From: Hyphomicrobiales bacterium
GTDB lineage: Bacteria > Pseudomonadota > Alphaproteobacteria > Rhizobiales > Xanthobacteraceae
Direction of reading: 5' to 3'
Assembly: GCA_021732215.1 (NCBI GenBank)
Contig: JAKFVL010000005.1
Coordinates: forward strand, 1 to 64,000
Length of the DNA: 64,000 bases
Under the pieces are notes generated by a model, which made no database searches, had not been told where the DNA came from, and saw only the letters and a program-made list of their open reading frames with translations. Shown one piece after another: positions 26,091 to 36,249 of this stretch. The position numbers were made by a program, and so were the translations under genes. The first letter of the stretch is position 1. Every line of letters begins with the position of its first letter.

Positions 26091-27479
26091 ATGAGCACGC
26101 TCGACACCGGTTTGACATTGATCCGCACCGCGGGCCGGCGCATGTCCGACGTCTCCGGGTGGATGGGCAGCACGTTCAAGAGCTGGATGCCGAAGGGGCT
26201 CTATGCCCGTTCGCTCCTCATTATCATCGTGCCGATGGTGGTGCTGCAATCGGTGGTGGCGTTCGTTTTCATGGAGCGGCACTGGAACACGGTGACGCAA
26301 CGGCTGTCCGCGGCGGTGGTCCAGGACATCGCGGCGCTGATCGACGTCTACAAGGGATATCCGCAGGACAAGGATCGCGCCGTGCTTAAACGCATCGCGC
26401 AGCAACGGCTCGGCCTCGTCGTGGATTTCCTTCCGCCGGAAGACATGCCCGCGCCGGGACCGAAGCCGTTCTTCTCGCTGCTCGATCAGAAGCTCTCGAA
26501 CCAGTTGCGGCAGCAGGTCGCGCGGCCGTTCTGGATCGATACCGTCGGACGGTCGTCGGTCGTGGAGATCAGGATCAGGCTCGATGACGCGGTGATGCGG
26601 GTTCTGGCGCGGCGCAGCGCGGCCTATGCATCGAACTCCGAGATATTTCTGTTCTGGATGGTCGGCACATCGCTGGTGCTGCTGACCGTGGCAGTACTGT
26701 TCCTGCGCAATCAGATCAAGCCGATCCTGCGGCTAGCGGACGCGGCCGAGAATTTCGGCAAGGGCCGCGACGATCCCGATTTCCGTTTGCGCGGCGCGCG
26801 CGAGGTCCGCCGTGCGGCTCAGGCCTTCATTGAAATGAAATCGCGTATCGAGCGCAGCATCGAACAGCGCACAGCGATGCTCGCCGGTGTCAGCCACGAT
26901 CTGCGCACCATCCTGACGCGCTTCAAGCTCGAGCTGGCCTTGATCGGCGATACGCCGGAAGTCGATGCCATGCGCAAGGATGTCGACGAGATGGGCGCGA
27001 TGCTCGAGGCCTATCTGGCGTTCGCCCGTGGTGACAGCGGCGAGCAGGCGCAGCCGACCGACATGGAGGTCGTGCTCGAGGAATTGCGCAGCGAGGCCGA
27101 GCGGCAAGGCGATGCCGCGACGGTGGTATTCCGCGGTTCGCCGGTCGTGACGGTAAAGCCTGCATCGTTCAAGCGCTGCCTGGCCAATCTGGTGTCGAAT
27201 GCGGCTCGATATGCCGACAGCATCTCCATTACCGGGCATCGCGATCACCGCTATCTGACGGTCACCATCGACGACGACGGCCCCGGGATTCCCTACGCCA
27301 TGCGCGACGAAGTGTTCAAACCGTTCCGCCGTCTCGACGATGCACGCAGTCTGGACGAGGGCGGAACGGGACTCGGCCTTGCGATCGCGCGTGACATTGC
27401 ACGCTCGCACGGCGGCGACATCACGCTTGCCGACAGTCCCATGGGAGGCTTGCGCGCGGCAGTCAGAATTCCGGTCTAG
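26091..27479 (+). CDS. EnvZ-like sensor histidine kinase
   Basis: 462 residues. Two membrane helices (about 40-62 and 180-205) flank a periplasmic sensor of about 115 residues. HAMP follows, then the dimerisation domain with the phospho-acceptor H269 in GVSHDLRTILTR. The ATP-binding domain has the N box (KRCLANLVSNAARYA), the G1 box (DDDGPGI) and the G2 box (GGTGLGLAIA). The residue usually proline after HDLRT is isoleucine. Its stop codon shares the bases ctag with the stop of the convergent proC. Confidence 0.93.
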   Translation: MSTLDTGLTLIRTAGRRMSDVSGWMGSTFKSWMPKGLYARSLLIIIVPMVVLQSVVAFVFMERHWNTVTQRLSAAVVQDIAALIDVYKGYPQDKDRAVLKRIAQQRLGLVVDFLPPEDMPAPGPKPFFSLLDQKLSNQLRQQVARPFWIDTVGRSSVVEIRIRLDDAVMRVLARRSAAYASNSEIFLFWMVGTSLVLLTVAVLFLRNQIKPILRLADAAENFGKGRDDPDFRLRGAREVRRAAQAFIEMKSRIERSIEQRTAMLAGVSHDLRTILTRFKLELALIGDTPEVDAMRKDVDEMGAMLEAYLAFARGDSGEQAQPTDMEVVLEELRSEAERQGDAATVVFRGSPVVTVKPASFKRCLANLVSNAARYADSISITGHRDHRYLTVTIDDDGPGIPYAMRDEVFKPFRRLDDARSLDEGGTGLGLAIARDIARSHGGDITLADSPMGGLRAAVRIPV

Positions 27480-28303
27480 TTTTTCGCCAGTTCTTTCGAA
27501 CGTGCGGTCGCTGCTGCGACAGCCTTTGTCATCAAGGTCTGCAGTCCGCCTTCGCCCATCAGCACGTTCAGCGCTGCGGCCGTGGTGCCGCCCGGCGAGG
27601 TGACGTTCTGGCGCAGCACCGCCGATTCCAGCTCCGAGCGATGCAGCAGTTCGCCGGAACCCGACACGGTTTCGCGCGCCAGGCGCGTCGCCAGATGTGG
27701 CGGCAATCCTGCGGCAATGCCGGCCTTGGCCAACTCCTCCGCCAGCAGGAAGACATAGGCCGGTCCGGACCCGGACACGGCGGTCACCGCGTCCATCAGC
27801 GCCTCGTCATCGACCCATTCGACACTGCCGGTCGCCCGCAGCAACGCATCGGCAGTCGCGCGCTGATCGGCGCTGACCGTTTTTGCAGCGACGGCAACGG
27901 TGATGCCGCGCCCGATCGCGGCGGGTGTGTTCGGCATGGCGCGGACGACTGAGCCGCCAACCACATTCTCTAAACTCGCGATGGTGATGCCGGCCATAAT
28001 CGAGACCACAAGCGTCTGCGACGAAGAGTAGTCCTTCAGCGTGGCGGCGGCCTCGTGAAACATCTGCGGCTTGAGCGCGACGACGAGCGTTGAGGCCGGC
28101 TCCGGCAGGGGCGGATTGAGACGCACCCCCTTCGGCTCGAGCGTGCGGATGTCGCCGGACAGATACGGGTCGATCACGATCACGCGCTTGGGGTCGAGCC
28201 CTTGCGCGAGCCAGCCGGTCAGCATGGCGCCGCCCATCTTGCCCGCGCCGGCAAGCACAAGATCGCCAGTCAGATCGGCAAGCGAATTCGAGGAGGCGAT
28301 CAT
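27476..28303 (-). CDS. proC: pyrroline-5-carboxylate reductase
   Basis: 275 residues. Reduces pyrroline-5-carboxylate to proline with NAD(P)H. The Rossmann motif is VLAGAGKMGGAM near residue 15; the family signature appears as DAVTAVSGSGPAYVFLLAEEL followed by ETVSGSGELL and NVTSPGGTTAAAL. The start at 28303 was chosen over an upstream Met at 28339 because it places the Rossmann strand normally. Convergent with the kinase gene, with a four-base stop overlap. Confidence 0.96.
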   Translation of the reverse strand: MIASSNSLADLTGDLVLAGAGKMGGAMLTGWLAQGLDPKRVIVIDPYLSGDIRTLEPKGVRLNPPLPEPASTLVVALKPQMFHEAAATLKDYSSSQTLVVSIMAGITIASLENVVGGSVVRAMPNTPAAIGRGITVAVAAKTVSADQRATADALLRATGSVEWVDDEALMDAVTAVSGSGPAYVFLLAEELAKAGIAAGLPPHLATRLARETVSGSGELLHRSELESAVLRQNVTSPGGTTAAALNVLMGEGGLQTLMTKAVAAATARSKELAKN

Positions 28304-28378
28304 CGGAGCTCCCGGATGGAGTTGCAGACGCCCTATCAATAGACTCGCCTGCGCCCGGAAGAAACCCGCAAGAGGCGG

Positions 28379-28885
28379 TTACGCCTCGCCTACCGTATCG
28401 AACAGCGCGGCCGCCATCGCTTCTTCGGCGGTCTTGCCAGCCCAGATCACGAACTGCAGCGCCGGGAAGTAGCGCTCGCACGCATCGAACGCGCTGGTCA
28501 TCATCACCTCGCATTGCGCCGGCGATGCGGCCATACCGCCGGGCAACACCAGTGCTTGCCGGTACATCACCGTTCCCGCGATGCTCCAGACATCGAAATG
28601 CCCCACCCAGAGCTGCTCGTTGATCGCAGCGATCAGCCGTTGCACTTCGGCGCGGCGGACATCGGGAACCTTCATGTCGAACGCGCAGGCGAGATGCAGC
28701 GCCTCGATCTCGCTCATCCAGGTGAAGGCGAGCTGATAATCGGTCCACTGGCCCTTCGACAGGATCGTCACTTCGTCCTCGCCGGAGCGTTCGAATGCGA
28801 GATCGTTCGACGCGGCGATATCCTCGATCACCGCCAGCGGATTGCTTCGGGAATCGATCACGCTGTCCAAGTGGGACATGTTCAT
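28379..28885 (-). CDS. YbjN-domain protein
   Basis: 168 residues with one YbjN domain, a fold related to type III secretion chaperones. The hallmark FTWMSEIEALHLACAFDMKV and VPDVRRAEVQRLIAAINEQL are present. The molecular role is not established; in Rhizobiales it is commonly next to proC as here. The start is 28885 or the ATG six bases downstream; both follow aggacga. Confidence 0.85.
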   Translation of the reverse strand: MNMSHLDSVIDSRSNPLAVIEDIAASNDLAFERSGEDEVTILSKGQWTDYQLAFTWMSEIEALHLACAFDMKVPDVRRAEVQRLIAAINEQLWVGHFDVWSIAGTVMYRQALVLPGGMAASPAQCEVMMTSAFDACERYFPALQFVIWAGKTAEEAMAAALFDTVGEA

Positions 28886-29260
28886 TCGTCCTGTCCGAGT
28901 GAGGGGTGCGCACCGAATACGAGACGCCGGACCTTGCGCGATCACGCTGTACGTTTTGCGATTCAACAGCAGCACGGCTTGTCGTTATTTTTTGGCGTGC
29001 CGACGATGGATCGTTTGCGTGCAAGGATTGATCGGTGATTTGCGGAATCCGCGCAACCGGCCGCCGAATCCGTCCACAGGCAAACCTGTGGAATTCCCCA
29101 ACTCATCAACAACTGGTGGAAAGAATGCGGCTGCCGGAATTGTGACTGGCGAGAACAAACCGGAATCGGATTGCGGCAATGCGGACTGCCGCCGAACCCA
29201 GCTTCCGCCATTCGATTGTCGCCTCGCAGCGCCGCCGCGCAATTCTGAGGGTCTTGAGAG
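28886..29260. other. 375-bp intergenic region
   Basis: It lies between the prs 3' end and the YbjN start, both on the minus strand, and should contain the YbjN promoter. It is somewhat richer in A+T than its surroundings (for example 28960-29010). No RNA gene, terminator or repeat could be recognised. Confidence 0.4.
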
Positions 29261-30214
29261 TCAGTCGAACAGGCTCGACACCGACTCTTCGGCGGCGGTA
29301 CGTCCGATCGCTTCGCCCATCAGGGAGGCGATCGAGAGCGCGCGAATGTTGTGGGCGATGCGCACGGCCTCGGTCGGCTGGATCGAATCGGTGATGACCA
29401 GCTCCTTCAGTTTCGAGGCCGTGATGCGCGCGGTGGCGCCTCCGGACAACACGCCATGGCTGATATAGGCGTAGACATCCTTGGCGCCGTTGGCGAGCAG
29501 CGCATCGGCGGCATTCACCAGCGTGCCGCCGGAATCGACGATGTCATCGACCAGAATGCAGGTGTAGCCGGCGACTTCGCCGATCACGTTCATGACCTCG
29601 GATTCGCCGGCACGCTCGCGGCGCTTGTCGATGATGGCAAGCGGCGCGTTGATGCGCTTGGCGAGGCCACGCGCGCGCACCACGCCGCCGACGTCGGGCG
29701 ACACCACCATGATGTTGGCAAGGTCAAAATTCTCCCGGATGTCGCGCACCATGACCGGCGAGGCGTAGAGGTTATCGGTCGGAATATCGAAGAACCCCTG
29801 GATCTGGCCGGCATGCAGGTCGAGCGTCAGCACCCGGTCGGCGCCGGCGTGGGTGATCAGGTTGGCAACCAGCTTGGCCGATATCGGCGAGCGCGATCCG
29901 ACCCTGCGATCCTGCCTGGCATAGCCGAAATAGGGGATCACCGCGGTGATGCGGCGCGCGGAGGAGCGACGCAGCGCATCGATGATGATCAGCAATTCCA
30001 TCAGGTGGTCGTTGGCCGGATACGACGTCGACTGGACCACGAACACATCCGAGCCGCGGACGTTTTCCTGAATCTCGACGAAGATTTCCATGTCGGCAAA
30101 GCGGCGGACGACGGCCTTTGTGAGCGGTATCTCAAGCGTGGCAGCGATGGCTTCGGCGAGGGCAGGATTGGAGTTGCCGGAAACGAGTTTGATCGACCCG
30201 TTTTTCGCCGCCAT
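29261..30214 (-). CDS. prs: ribose-phosphate pyrophosphokinase
   Basis: 317 residues. Makes PRPP from ribose 5-phosphate and ATP for nucleotide, histidine and tryptophan synthesis. Signatures seen are the flexible loop [14 protein letters not shown], the metal-binding [17 protein letters not shown], and the PRPP loop [14 protein letters not shown]. The start at 30214 (MAAKNGSIK) follows ggagaga. Confidence 0.97.
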   Translation of the reverse strand: MAAKNGSIKLVSGNSNPALAEAIAATLEIPLTKAVVRRFADMEIFVEIQENVRGSDVFVVQSTSYPANDHLMELLIIIDALRRSSARRITAVIPYFGYARQDRRVGSRSPISAKLVANLITHAGADRVLTLDLHAGQIQGFFDIPTDNLYASPVMVRDIRENFDLANIMVVSPDVGGVVRARGLAKRINAPLAIIDKRRERAGESEVMNVIGEVAGYTCILVDDIVDSGGTLVNAADALLANGAKDVYAYISHGVLSGGATARITASKLKELVITDSIQPTEAVRIAHNIRALSIASLMGEAIGRTAAEESVSSLFD

Positions 30215-30380
30215 CCGCGTCTCTCCACGTGCTTCTGCGGGAACGCTTTTCAACACATCAGCCATCCACGATATGGACTCAAGCACGGCTTCCCGCGCGA
30301 GCGAGGTGATATCAAGGAGGCGGCGCGGCTGGCAATACGAAGTGACCTGTTTTCCTGCGCAATTTGCGCCTTCGGACAGC

Positions 30381-30965
30381 CTAATTGGCCGCGAATCCGA
30401 GGGCAGTCTCGCTCCCGGCGGCTGCCACCGTGGGACCCCGTGGCTCCGGAGCGGATGGAGGCGCCGGCGATGTGCCGTTGAGTGCGCCGGAAAGGCCGTT
30501 CAGGCCGGATTGGGCGATCCGGCGCAGCAGGGCGTCGTCCGCAGCCGCCCACGCATCGCGGCCGGCCTTGCCCGCCATTTCCTCTCCGGAGAGCCGCACC
30601 GTGCGTTCCTGATTGCGATCGTAGACGTCCCAGACCCAGGCGATCACGGTCTTGCCGCGCCGGACTTGCGCCGACAGGTAGGTGCGAATCCGGTAGGCGG
30701 CGGGGGCTTCGCGGGAAACCACTGCAAGGCTGCGGCCCTGCGATTCGGTGTCGATGACCCGCACCAGCCGTTCGAACACCTGAGGCGGCGGCCCGTCGAC
30801 GGATTCGAATGCAATGGTCGAGCCGCTTCCAGTCGAGGCGAATGCCAGCGACGGCTGATTGCTGCTCGATGCGCATCCGCAGAGCGTCATGGCCAGTGCG
30901 AGCAGGATGCAGCCCGGCATCACGTGACGGGTCGCAGTCTCGAGCGGACGAGGGATTTTACGCAT
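30381..30965 (-). CDS. hypothetical lipoprotein
   Basis: 194 residues. The N terminus has a basic start, a hydrophobic segment and a lipobox-like LCGCASS, so the mature protein is probably acylated at Cys31 or so and membrane-anchored. The rest is a small alpha/beta domain with a Pro/Ala-rich tail. No known family was recognised. It stands alone between prs and pgeF. Confidence 0.7.
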   Translation of the reverse strand: MRKIPRPLETATRHVMPGCILLALAMTLCGCASSSNQPSLAFASTGSGSTIAFESVDGPPPQVFERLVRVIDTESQGRSLAVVSREAPAAYRIRTYLSAQVRRGKTVIAWVWDVYDRNQERTVRLSGEEMAGKAGRDAWAAADDALLRRIAQSGLNGLSGALNGTSPAPPSAPEPRGPTVAAAGSETALGFAAN

Positions 30966-31120
30966 GCGGTCGTGTCCCGACGGTCCGCTTTCACCGGGGC
31001 CATTGGTGCCGCCGGTTCCGTGGCGCAGCGTTATCGTTAATTTGTGTTAACGTCTAGGGCAGCCGGGACACAGGCTGCGGGCATCGCTTCCAGTTGCTGA
31101 ATGGTCGCGTGCAAATTTAG

Positions 31121-31888
31121 TCAGTCTTCCAGCACAATCGCATGCACATGGCGGCCGTAATCCGGTTCCTTGCGATGCGTGGTGCGGCGATAGCTGAAAA
31201 AGCGTTCGTCGCTGTAAGTATCGACGCCGACATCGTCGATCATCAGGATGCCGGCGGTCTCGAGCCGCGCGCGAATGAAACCCGCAAGATCGAACATCGC
31301 GTGCCCCTCCCGCTTCGACGGCACGAAGAAGCGCGCGTTGCTGGTGTCGGCTGCGTTGAAACGATCGACGAACTCAGCCCCGACTTCGTAACTCTGCTGG
31401 CGGATCAGCGGTCCGATAGCGGCGGTGATCCGGCCGCGTTCGGCGCCGAGTTTTTCCATCGCCGCGATCGTGGATTCCAGCACGCCCGTCAGCGCGCCTT
31501 TCCAGCCCGCATGCGCCGAGCCGATCACGCGCGCGGAAGCTTCTGCGAACAGGATCGGACCGCAGTCTGCGGCGCTTGCGCCGAGCGCCAGTCCCGGCAC
31601 TTTTGTCACGATGGCGTCGGCGCGAGGCCGTTCCGCTGCATTCCAGGGCTCTGTCGCGACGACGACGTCCGGCGAATGAATCTGAAACAGCGTGAGAAAG
31701 TGCGACGGAGCGACGCCCACGGCGTCCGCCATGCGCTTTCGGTTCTCGGCGACATGGGCGGGATCGTCGTCCGACCCCAGTCCGCCGTTGAGACTCGCAT
31801 AGATGCCGTTCGACACGCCGCCTTCGCGGGTGAAGAAAGCATGGCGAATACCGGGCGCGGCTGCGAGCAGGGAGGACTCAAACGTCAT
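31121..31888 (-). CDS. pgeF: peptidoglycan editing factor / laccase-domain protein
   Basis: 255 residues of the YfiH (DUF152) family. In E. coli the homologue removes mis-incorporated L-serine-containing muropeptide precursors; other members have purine-nucleoside or polyphenol oxidase activity. The metal site appears as HSPDVV, SAADCGPI and GSAHAGWKG, giving His, Cys and His. The start overlaps the 3' end of the MidA-like gene by 11 bases, so the two are cotranscribed. Confidence 0.93.
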   Translation of the reverse strand: MTFESSLLAAAPGIRHAFFTREGGVSNGIYASLNGGLGSDDDPAHVAENRKRMADAVGVAPSHFLTLFQIHSPDVVVATEPWNAAERPRADAIVTKVPGLALGASAADCGPILFAEASARVIGSAHAGWKGALTGVLESTIAAMEKLGAERGRITAAIGPLIRQQSYEVGAEFVDRFNAADTSNARFFVPSKREGHAMFDLAGFIRARLETAGILMIDDVGVDTYSDERFFSYRRTTHRKEPDYGRHVHAIVLED

Positions 31889-33050
31889 CGGACGCGGCCT
31901 GCTGTTGCTGCTCCGGCTTTTCGGTCCGCGAAGTTGCTGGTGGCGCTTCGGGAGTGTCGGTGATGCCGGCCAGCGTCGGGATCGACCGGTCCGAGATCGC
32001 CATCACCTTGAACAGCGAACCCATCCCGCCGCGACCGCCTTCGGTGAGCCGCTTCAGCGCACTGGCGACGGTCGCGGACACGGCCGGCGCCGATTTTCCC
32101 ATCAGCGAGACCGCGCGGGTTTCGATACCGAGCCGCTTGAGAAATTCGCCCTGTTCAATCGGACCATGGATGCGCACGCCCATGTCTTCAGCGGCGCGGG
32201 CCAGCGCCTGAAAATCGACATGCGCGGTGACATCGGCGGCGCCGGGGCTTTTCAGGGGATCGGTGAAGCTATGGCGCGCAATGGCCTGGAACGTGTCGCC
32301 GGCGTCGCTGCGCATGTGGCCGTAGTCGATGATGAGTGCAACGCCGCCGTCGCTGCGGATGCGCCGCGCCATCTTCATCATCTCGGTGTCGGGCCGCCAC
32401 TCGAACACCGCGCCCTCAGGCGCAGCGCGCACCAGCGGCGGCAGCAGGACATCGAACTGCGGCGTCGGATCGGCTGTCATGCCATAGACGAGCTTGCCCG
32501 TCCCATCGAGTTCAACGGTGCGCTCGTGCCAGCCGGTGGCCTTCTTCACCATCTGGTGGATCGGCAATACGTCGAAGAACTCGTTGGCGAGAATGATCGC
32601 CGGACCCTGGGGCACGTCGTCGAGGCTATTGTGCCAGGTCACGGCCTTCTTGCTGGTGAGCGTCTTCAGTTGCTTCTCGCGCAGCACCGGATTGATCTCG
32701 ACGAGGTGAACGTCGGCAGCCTGATAGAATGGCGGCAGCACGCGAATGGCGCGCAGCGCGTCCGACATCATGGTGCCGTTGCCGGGGCCGAGTTCGATCA
32801 GGTTGACCTGCATCGGCGTGCCCATCGCATTCCACGCCGCGGCCGCCCACAGCCCGATCAGTTCGCCAAACATCTGGCTGACCTCGGGCGAGGTGATGAA
32901 ATCGCCCTCGCGGCCGAGCGGATCGCGCGACACGTAGTAGCCGTACTTCGGATGCGAGAGGCACAGGTCCATGTAGCGCCAGACCGGCATCGGGCCGGTT
33001 TTCTGGATCAGCTTCTTCACTTCGGTTTCGAGCGGCGAGGTATCGATCAC
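31878..33050 (-). CDS. MidA/NDUFAF7-like class I methyltransferase
   Basis: 390 residues. The SAM site is IELGPGNGTMMSDAL near residue 85, followed by the acidic VEINPVLRE. Other family blocks are YYVSRDPLGREGDFITSPEVSQMFGE split near residue 40-62 and ANEFFDVLPIHQ. The mitochondrial relative NDUFAF7 methylates an arginine of complex I; an equivalent bacterial substrate is plausible but unproved. The last 35 residues are Gln/Pro-rich. It lies 20 bases downstream of lgt. Confidence 0.9.
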   Translation of the reverse strand: MIDTSPLETEVKKLIQKTGPMPVWRYMDLCLSHPKYGYYVSRDPLGREGDFITSPEVSQMFGELIGLWAAAAWNAMGTPMQVNLIELGPGNGTMMSDALRAIRVLPPFYQAADVHLVEINPVLREKQLKTLTSKKAVTWHNSLDDVPQGPAIILANEFFDVLPIHQMVKKATGWHERTVELDGTGKLVYGMTADPTPQFDVLLPPLVRAAPEGAVFEWRPDTEMMKMARRIRSDGGVALIIDYGHMRSDAGDTFQAIARHSFTDPLKSPGAADVTAHVDFQALARAAEDMGVRIHGPIEQGEFLKRLGIETRAVSLMGKSAPAVSATVASALKRLTEGGRGGMGSLFKVMAISDRSIPTLAGITDTPEAPPATSRTEKPEQQQQAASDDV

Positions 33051-33070
33051 TGTTCAGGCTATGTGACGGT

Positions 33071-33907
33071 TCAAGTTACGCCCTTCGGCAGAGGCTTCTG
33101 CCGCATGGCGATCACTATAAATCCGATCCCGGCAAGAATCATCGGCAGAGAAAGTAGCATTCCCATGGTCAGCCCGCCCCACAGGAAACCAAGCTGGGGG
33201 TCAGGCTCGCGGAAAAACTCGGCTGTGATTCGCGCGAGTGCATAGCCGATCGCGAACAGGCCAAGGATCATTCCAGGCCGCTTCAGCGCGCCGCCTCGGA
33301 TTGCAAGCGCGAGCACCACAAACAGCACCACGCCTTCGAGCGCGCCCTCGTACAGCTGGCTCGGATGGCGTGGCAGCGGTCCCCCGGTCGGAAACACGAC
33401 GCTCCATGGCAGGCTCGGAGCGGCGACGCGGCCCCACAGCTCGCTGTTGACGAAATTGGCGAGCCGTCCGAGCAGCAGCCCGATCGGTCCGACCGCGCAG
33501 GTGATGTCGCCGAGCGAGAGCACCGGCACGTTGCGCTTCCAGCCGAACGCAAGCACCGCGATGACGCAGCCGAGGAAGCCGCCGTGGAACGACATGCCGC
33601 CCTTCCACACCTCGAAGATGGTGGCCGGGTTCGAGAAGAAGAATTCCGGATTGTAGAACAGCACATAGCCGGCGCGGCCGCCGACGATGATGCCGATCGT
33701 CACCCAAAGAATGAAGTCGTCCATCTGCGGCAGCGACACGGGCGAGGGACCGCCCCAGAGTCTTTCTTGCTTGATGATCCAGCGCGAATAGATCCAGCCG
33801 AGCACGATGCCGCCGATATAGGCGAGTGCGTACCAGCGGATCGCAAACGGCCCGAGCGAAATCGCGATCGGATCGAACACCGGAAAGGCAATGGCGAATG
33901 TGGGCAT
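33071..33907 (-). CDS. lgt: prolipoprotein diacylglyceryl transferase
   Basis: 278 residues, integral inner-membrane enzyme with about seven helices that moves diacylglycerol from phosphatidylglycerol to the lipobox cysteine. Conserved blocks include [19 protein letters not shown] (with the essential His) and [14 protein letters not shown], the Lgt signature. Its ATG overlaps the stop of the upstream hydrolase gene (TAATG). Confidence 0.96.
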   Translation of the reverse strand: MPTFAIAFPVFDPIAISLGPFAIRWYALAYIGGIVLGWIYSRWIIKQERLWGGPSPVSLPQMDDFILWVTIGIIVGGRAGYVLFYNPEFFFSNPATIFEVWKGGMSFHGGFLGCVIAVLAFGWKRNVPVLSLGDITCAVGPIGLLLGRLANFVNSELWGRVAAPSLPWSVVFPTGGPLPRHPSQLYEGALEGVVLFVVLALAIRGGALKRPGMILGLFAIGYALARITAEFFREPDPQLGFLWGGLTMGMLLSLPMILAGIGFIVIAMRQKPLPKGVT

Positions 33908-34641
33908 TACCGCAATCGCCGCCGATACAGCGCCAGCAGCCGCTCCCAGTGCCGTTCGGCCGCGTCGCGGTGATAGACCGGGCGTTTCGGAAAGGCGAAG
34001 CCGTGATGGGTGCCGGGATAGACCTCGACTTCAGCAAGCGTGTTGCCGCTCATGCTCTGCCGCAGTTTGTCGATAGTCTCCTGCGGCGCGTAAATGTCGG
34101 TCTCGGCGCAGGCAAAGTACAATTCCGCCTTGGTCCTGGAGCCCGCGAGATGCGGGCTGTCGGGCTGGTCGGTCACCAGATGCGTGCCGTAGATCGACGC
34201 GGCCGCCTTGACGCGATCGGGAAAATGCGTCGCCGCGTTCGCGGCGTAACGTCCGCTCATGCAGTAGCCGACCGCACCGACGATGTTGCTCTGCGCGGCG
34301 GATTGCTTGTCGGCGAAGGCGAGAAATGCCCGGGTGTCTTCCATCACCATCGCGATGTTGATGCCATGCATCAGCTCGAACATCCGCTTGCGCTCCGGCG
34401 AATCCGGATCGGGCGGGATCGGGCCCAGCTCCATGACGCCGGCGCGGTAATACAGATTCGGCAACATCACGTAATATCCCGATGTCGCCAGCCGGCGCGC
34501 CATGTCACGCAGTTCCTCGCGGATGCCAGGCGCATCCATGTAGAACAGGATAACCGGGTGCGGACCGTCCCTCTCCGGATGGCTGATGAAGGTGGTGACG
34601 CTGCCGTCCTTGGCGGGAATTTCGATCTGCTGGTCGATCAT
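33907..34641 (-). CDS. dienelactone hydrolase family protein
   Basis: 244 residues, alpha/beta hydrolase. The nucleophile is cysteine in [12 protein letters not shown] (about residue 123), as in dienelactone hydrolases, and the C-terminal His lies in [13 protein letters not shown]; an Asp in CAETDIYAP completes the triad. The substrate is unknown, and the position before lgt is the conserved neighbourhood, not evidence for a pathway. The start at 34641 was chosen because residues upstream in frame look like leader. Confidence 0.9.
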   Translation of the reverse strand: MIDQQIEIPAKDGSVTTFISHPERDGPHPVILFYMDAPGIREELRDMARRLATSGYYVMLPNLYYRAGVMELGPIPPDPDSPERKRMFELMHGINIAMVMEDTRAFLAFADKQSAAQSNIVGAVGYCMSGRYAANAATHFPDRVKAAASIYGTHLVTDQPDSPHLAGSRTKAELYFACAETDIYAPQETIDKLRQSMSGNTLAEVEVYPGTHHGFAFPKRPVYHRDAAERHWERLLALYRRRLR

Positions 34642-34809
34642 CGGTCTCTTATCGTCGTTTGTGCCGGGGCGATACGATTGCAAGGAAACCGCGGTATGAC
34701 AAGGCGAGCGCCGTGGCCCGCCCGGCGGTCTTGAACATCGCCGGACGGATCGCCATTGTCATGGACCTGACATGACTGGACGGCACGACGGCCGTAGCGG
34801 AGAGATGAG

Positions 34810-35064
34810 ATGACCCAGACCAGCAAACGGTTTTTCGACGAGATCGGCCGCCTGATGAACGACGCCGCCGGCGCCGCGCAGGGCGTCAAGCGGGAAGTCG
34901 ATACCGTCATGCGCAATCAGGCCGAGAAAATCCTGCGCGACCTCGATGTGGTCAAGCGCGAGGAATTCGAGGCGGTCAAGGATATGGCGCGGCTCGCCCG
35001 CGAGGAGAACGAGGCGCTCAAGGCGCGGATCGCCGCGCTCGAAGCGAAACTGGGTTCGGGTTAG
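34810..35064 (+). CDS. ubiK: UbiK/BMFP-type ubiquinone accessory factor
   Basis: 84 residues, mostly helical and ending in a coiled coil (REENEALKARIAALEAKLG). It matches the BMFP (YqiC/UbiK) family, which trimerises, binds membranes and assists ubiquinone synthesis in proteobacteria. The start at 34810 follows ggagagatgag. It diverges from the hydrolase-lgt operon. Confidence 0.88.
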   Translation: MTQTSKRFFDEIGRLMNDAAGAAQGVKREVDTVMRNQAEKILRDLDVVKREEFEAVKDMARLAREENEALKARIAALEAKLGSG

Positions 35065-35066
35065 CG

Positions 35067-35903
35067 CTACGGCTTGTCGGCGAACAGCATCCGGGCGTTG
35101 CCATGCGCGATCTTTTTCGCGATCTCCGGCGGCAGTTGCGACAGCCACGCGCGATAATCGGCCATGATGGTGCCGTAACTGGCCCATCGCTCGTTGATCC
35201 AGGTATCGGAGCCGAGCACAAAGCGATCCGGAAACCGCGTGAACATTTCGCGCCATTCCACCGACAGCTTGCCGCCGCCTTCGGTGATGCCGCTGCGGTA
35301 GGACAGTTCGCCCGATAGTTTCGGATACTTCGTCAGCAGCGCCGCGACTCGGGCAGGCGCAAGGCCGAAGCCGGTATGCGCCCACACGATCTTCGCCTTC
35401 GGATTGTGCGCAAACAGAATCTCGATGGCTTCGTCGTCGGCGTGTGCGTGCAGATACAGGTCGTTGGCGACGGCAAAGTTCACCGCCTTCTTGACCCACT
35501 CGCTCTCGGCGGCTTTGCCGAAAATGTGAAATTCGCCGACGCCCCTGTAGTAACCGCGTTTGAACTCGTCCTGCACCAGGTCGAAAATCGTCGGATCCTT
35601 GAACCAGGTCTGGACGTCCGGCCGCACGCGATACGGCCGGATGAACGGCACCACCCAGAGCCCCGGCGCTTTCGCGGCCACCAGCGCGTGGGTGCCGTCG
35701 TTCGGCCGGCTGGTCGAAAGGATGCCGGTGATGTTGTGCTTCCTGAAGAGCGCCAGCACCTCTTCGACCGAATAGTATGGCGTCGGCTCCCAGTTGTAGT
35801 GCAGATGAGCGTCGAAGATTTCGATGGGCTGCTGCGCGCGTGCGGGCATGACCGCGGCCAGGCAAGCAAGAACAACGGGAATAATGGTGCGGATCAATGT
35901 CAT
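35067..35903 (-). CDS. exported amidohydrolase-type TIM-barrel protein
   Basis: 278 residues with a signal peptide (cleavage near PARAQ). The mature protein starts with the metal motif FDAHLHYNW, followed by HAHAD, WAHTGFG and a late Asp in GSDTWINERW, matching the amidohydrolase_2 fold. The second metal His usually paired with H-x-H is present in HLH. The substrate is unknown. It is convergent with ubiK, only two bases from its stop. Confidence 0.83.
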   Translation of the reverse strand: MTLIRTIIPVVLACLAAVMPARAQQPIEIFDAHLHYNWEPTPYYSVEEVLALFRKHNITGILSTSRPNDGTHALVAAKAPGLWVVPFIRPYRVRPDVQTWFKDPTIFDLVQDEFKRGYYRGVGEFHIFGKAAESEWVKKAVNFAVANDLYLHAHADDEAIEILFAHNPKAKIVWAHTGFGLAPARVAALLTKYPKLSGELSYRSGITEGGGKLSVEWREMFTRFPDRFVLGSDTWINERWASYGTIMADYRAWLSQLPPEIAKKIAHGNARMLFADKP

Positions 35904-36039
35904 GAATATCTGCCAGTTCCAAACTGGGGCGGACTATAGGCAGCCGGATGCAATCTGTCTTTCGCCAATTGGCCGCATGATCTGGAAATTGCTGTCGCGG
36001 CGGGCCATACTACCGATGCAAACTCACGAGAGAATCGGC

Positions 36040-36249
36040 ATGAAAATCGGCGCGTGCAATCAGATCAAGGGCAAGATCGTGGCCATCGATCGCAGCGCCA
36101 CAACAAGCCATGTGAAGATCGATATCGGCGGCAGCGTTGTCACCTCAGCCATCACGAAAACGTCAGTCGAGGAAATGGCCCGCCTCGCGGCCGGCAAGAC
36201 GGCATTCGCGATCATCAAGGCCAGCGATGCGATGGTGGGGATCGATTGA
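36040..36249 (+). CDS. Mop/TOBE-domain molybdate-binding protein
   Basis: 69 residues containing a single TOBE (Mop) domain: NQIKGKIVAIDR, then SHVKIDIGGSVVTSAITKTSVEE and AFAIIKASDAMVGID. Molbindins of this size form hexamers that bind molybdate or tungstate. The start at 36040 was preferred to ATG 36016 because it precedes the first strand directly. Its stop overlaps the next gene and thereby the ABC importer genes, which is the main clue to their substrate. Confidence 0.9.
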   Translation: MKIGACNQIKGKIVAIDRSATTSHVKIDIGGSVVTSAITKTSVEEMARLAAGKTAFAIIKASDAMVGID

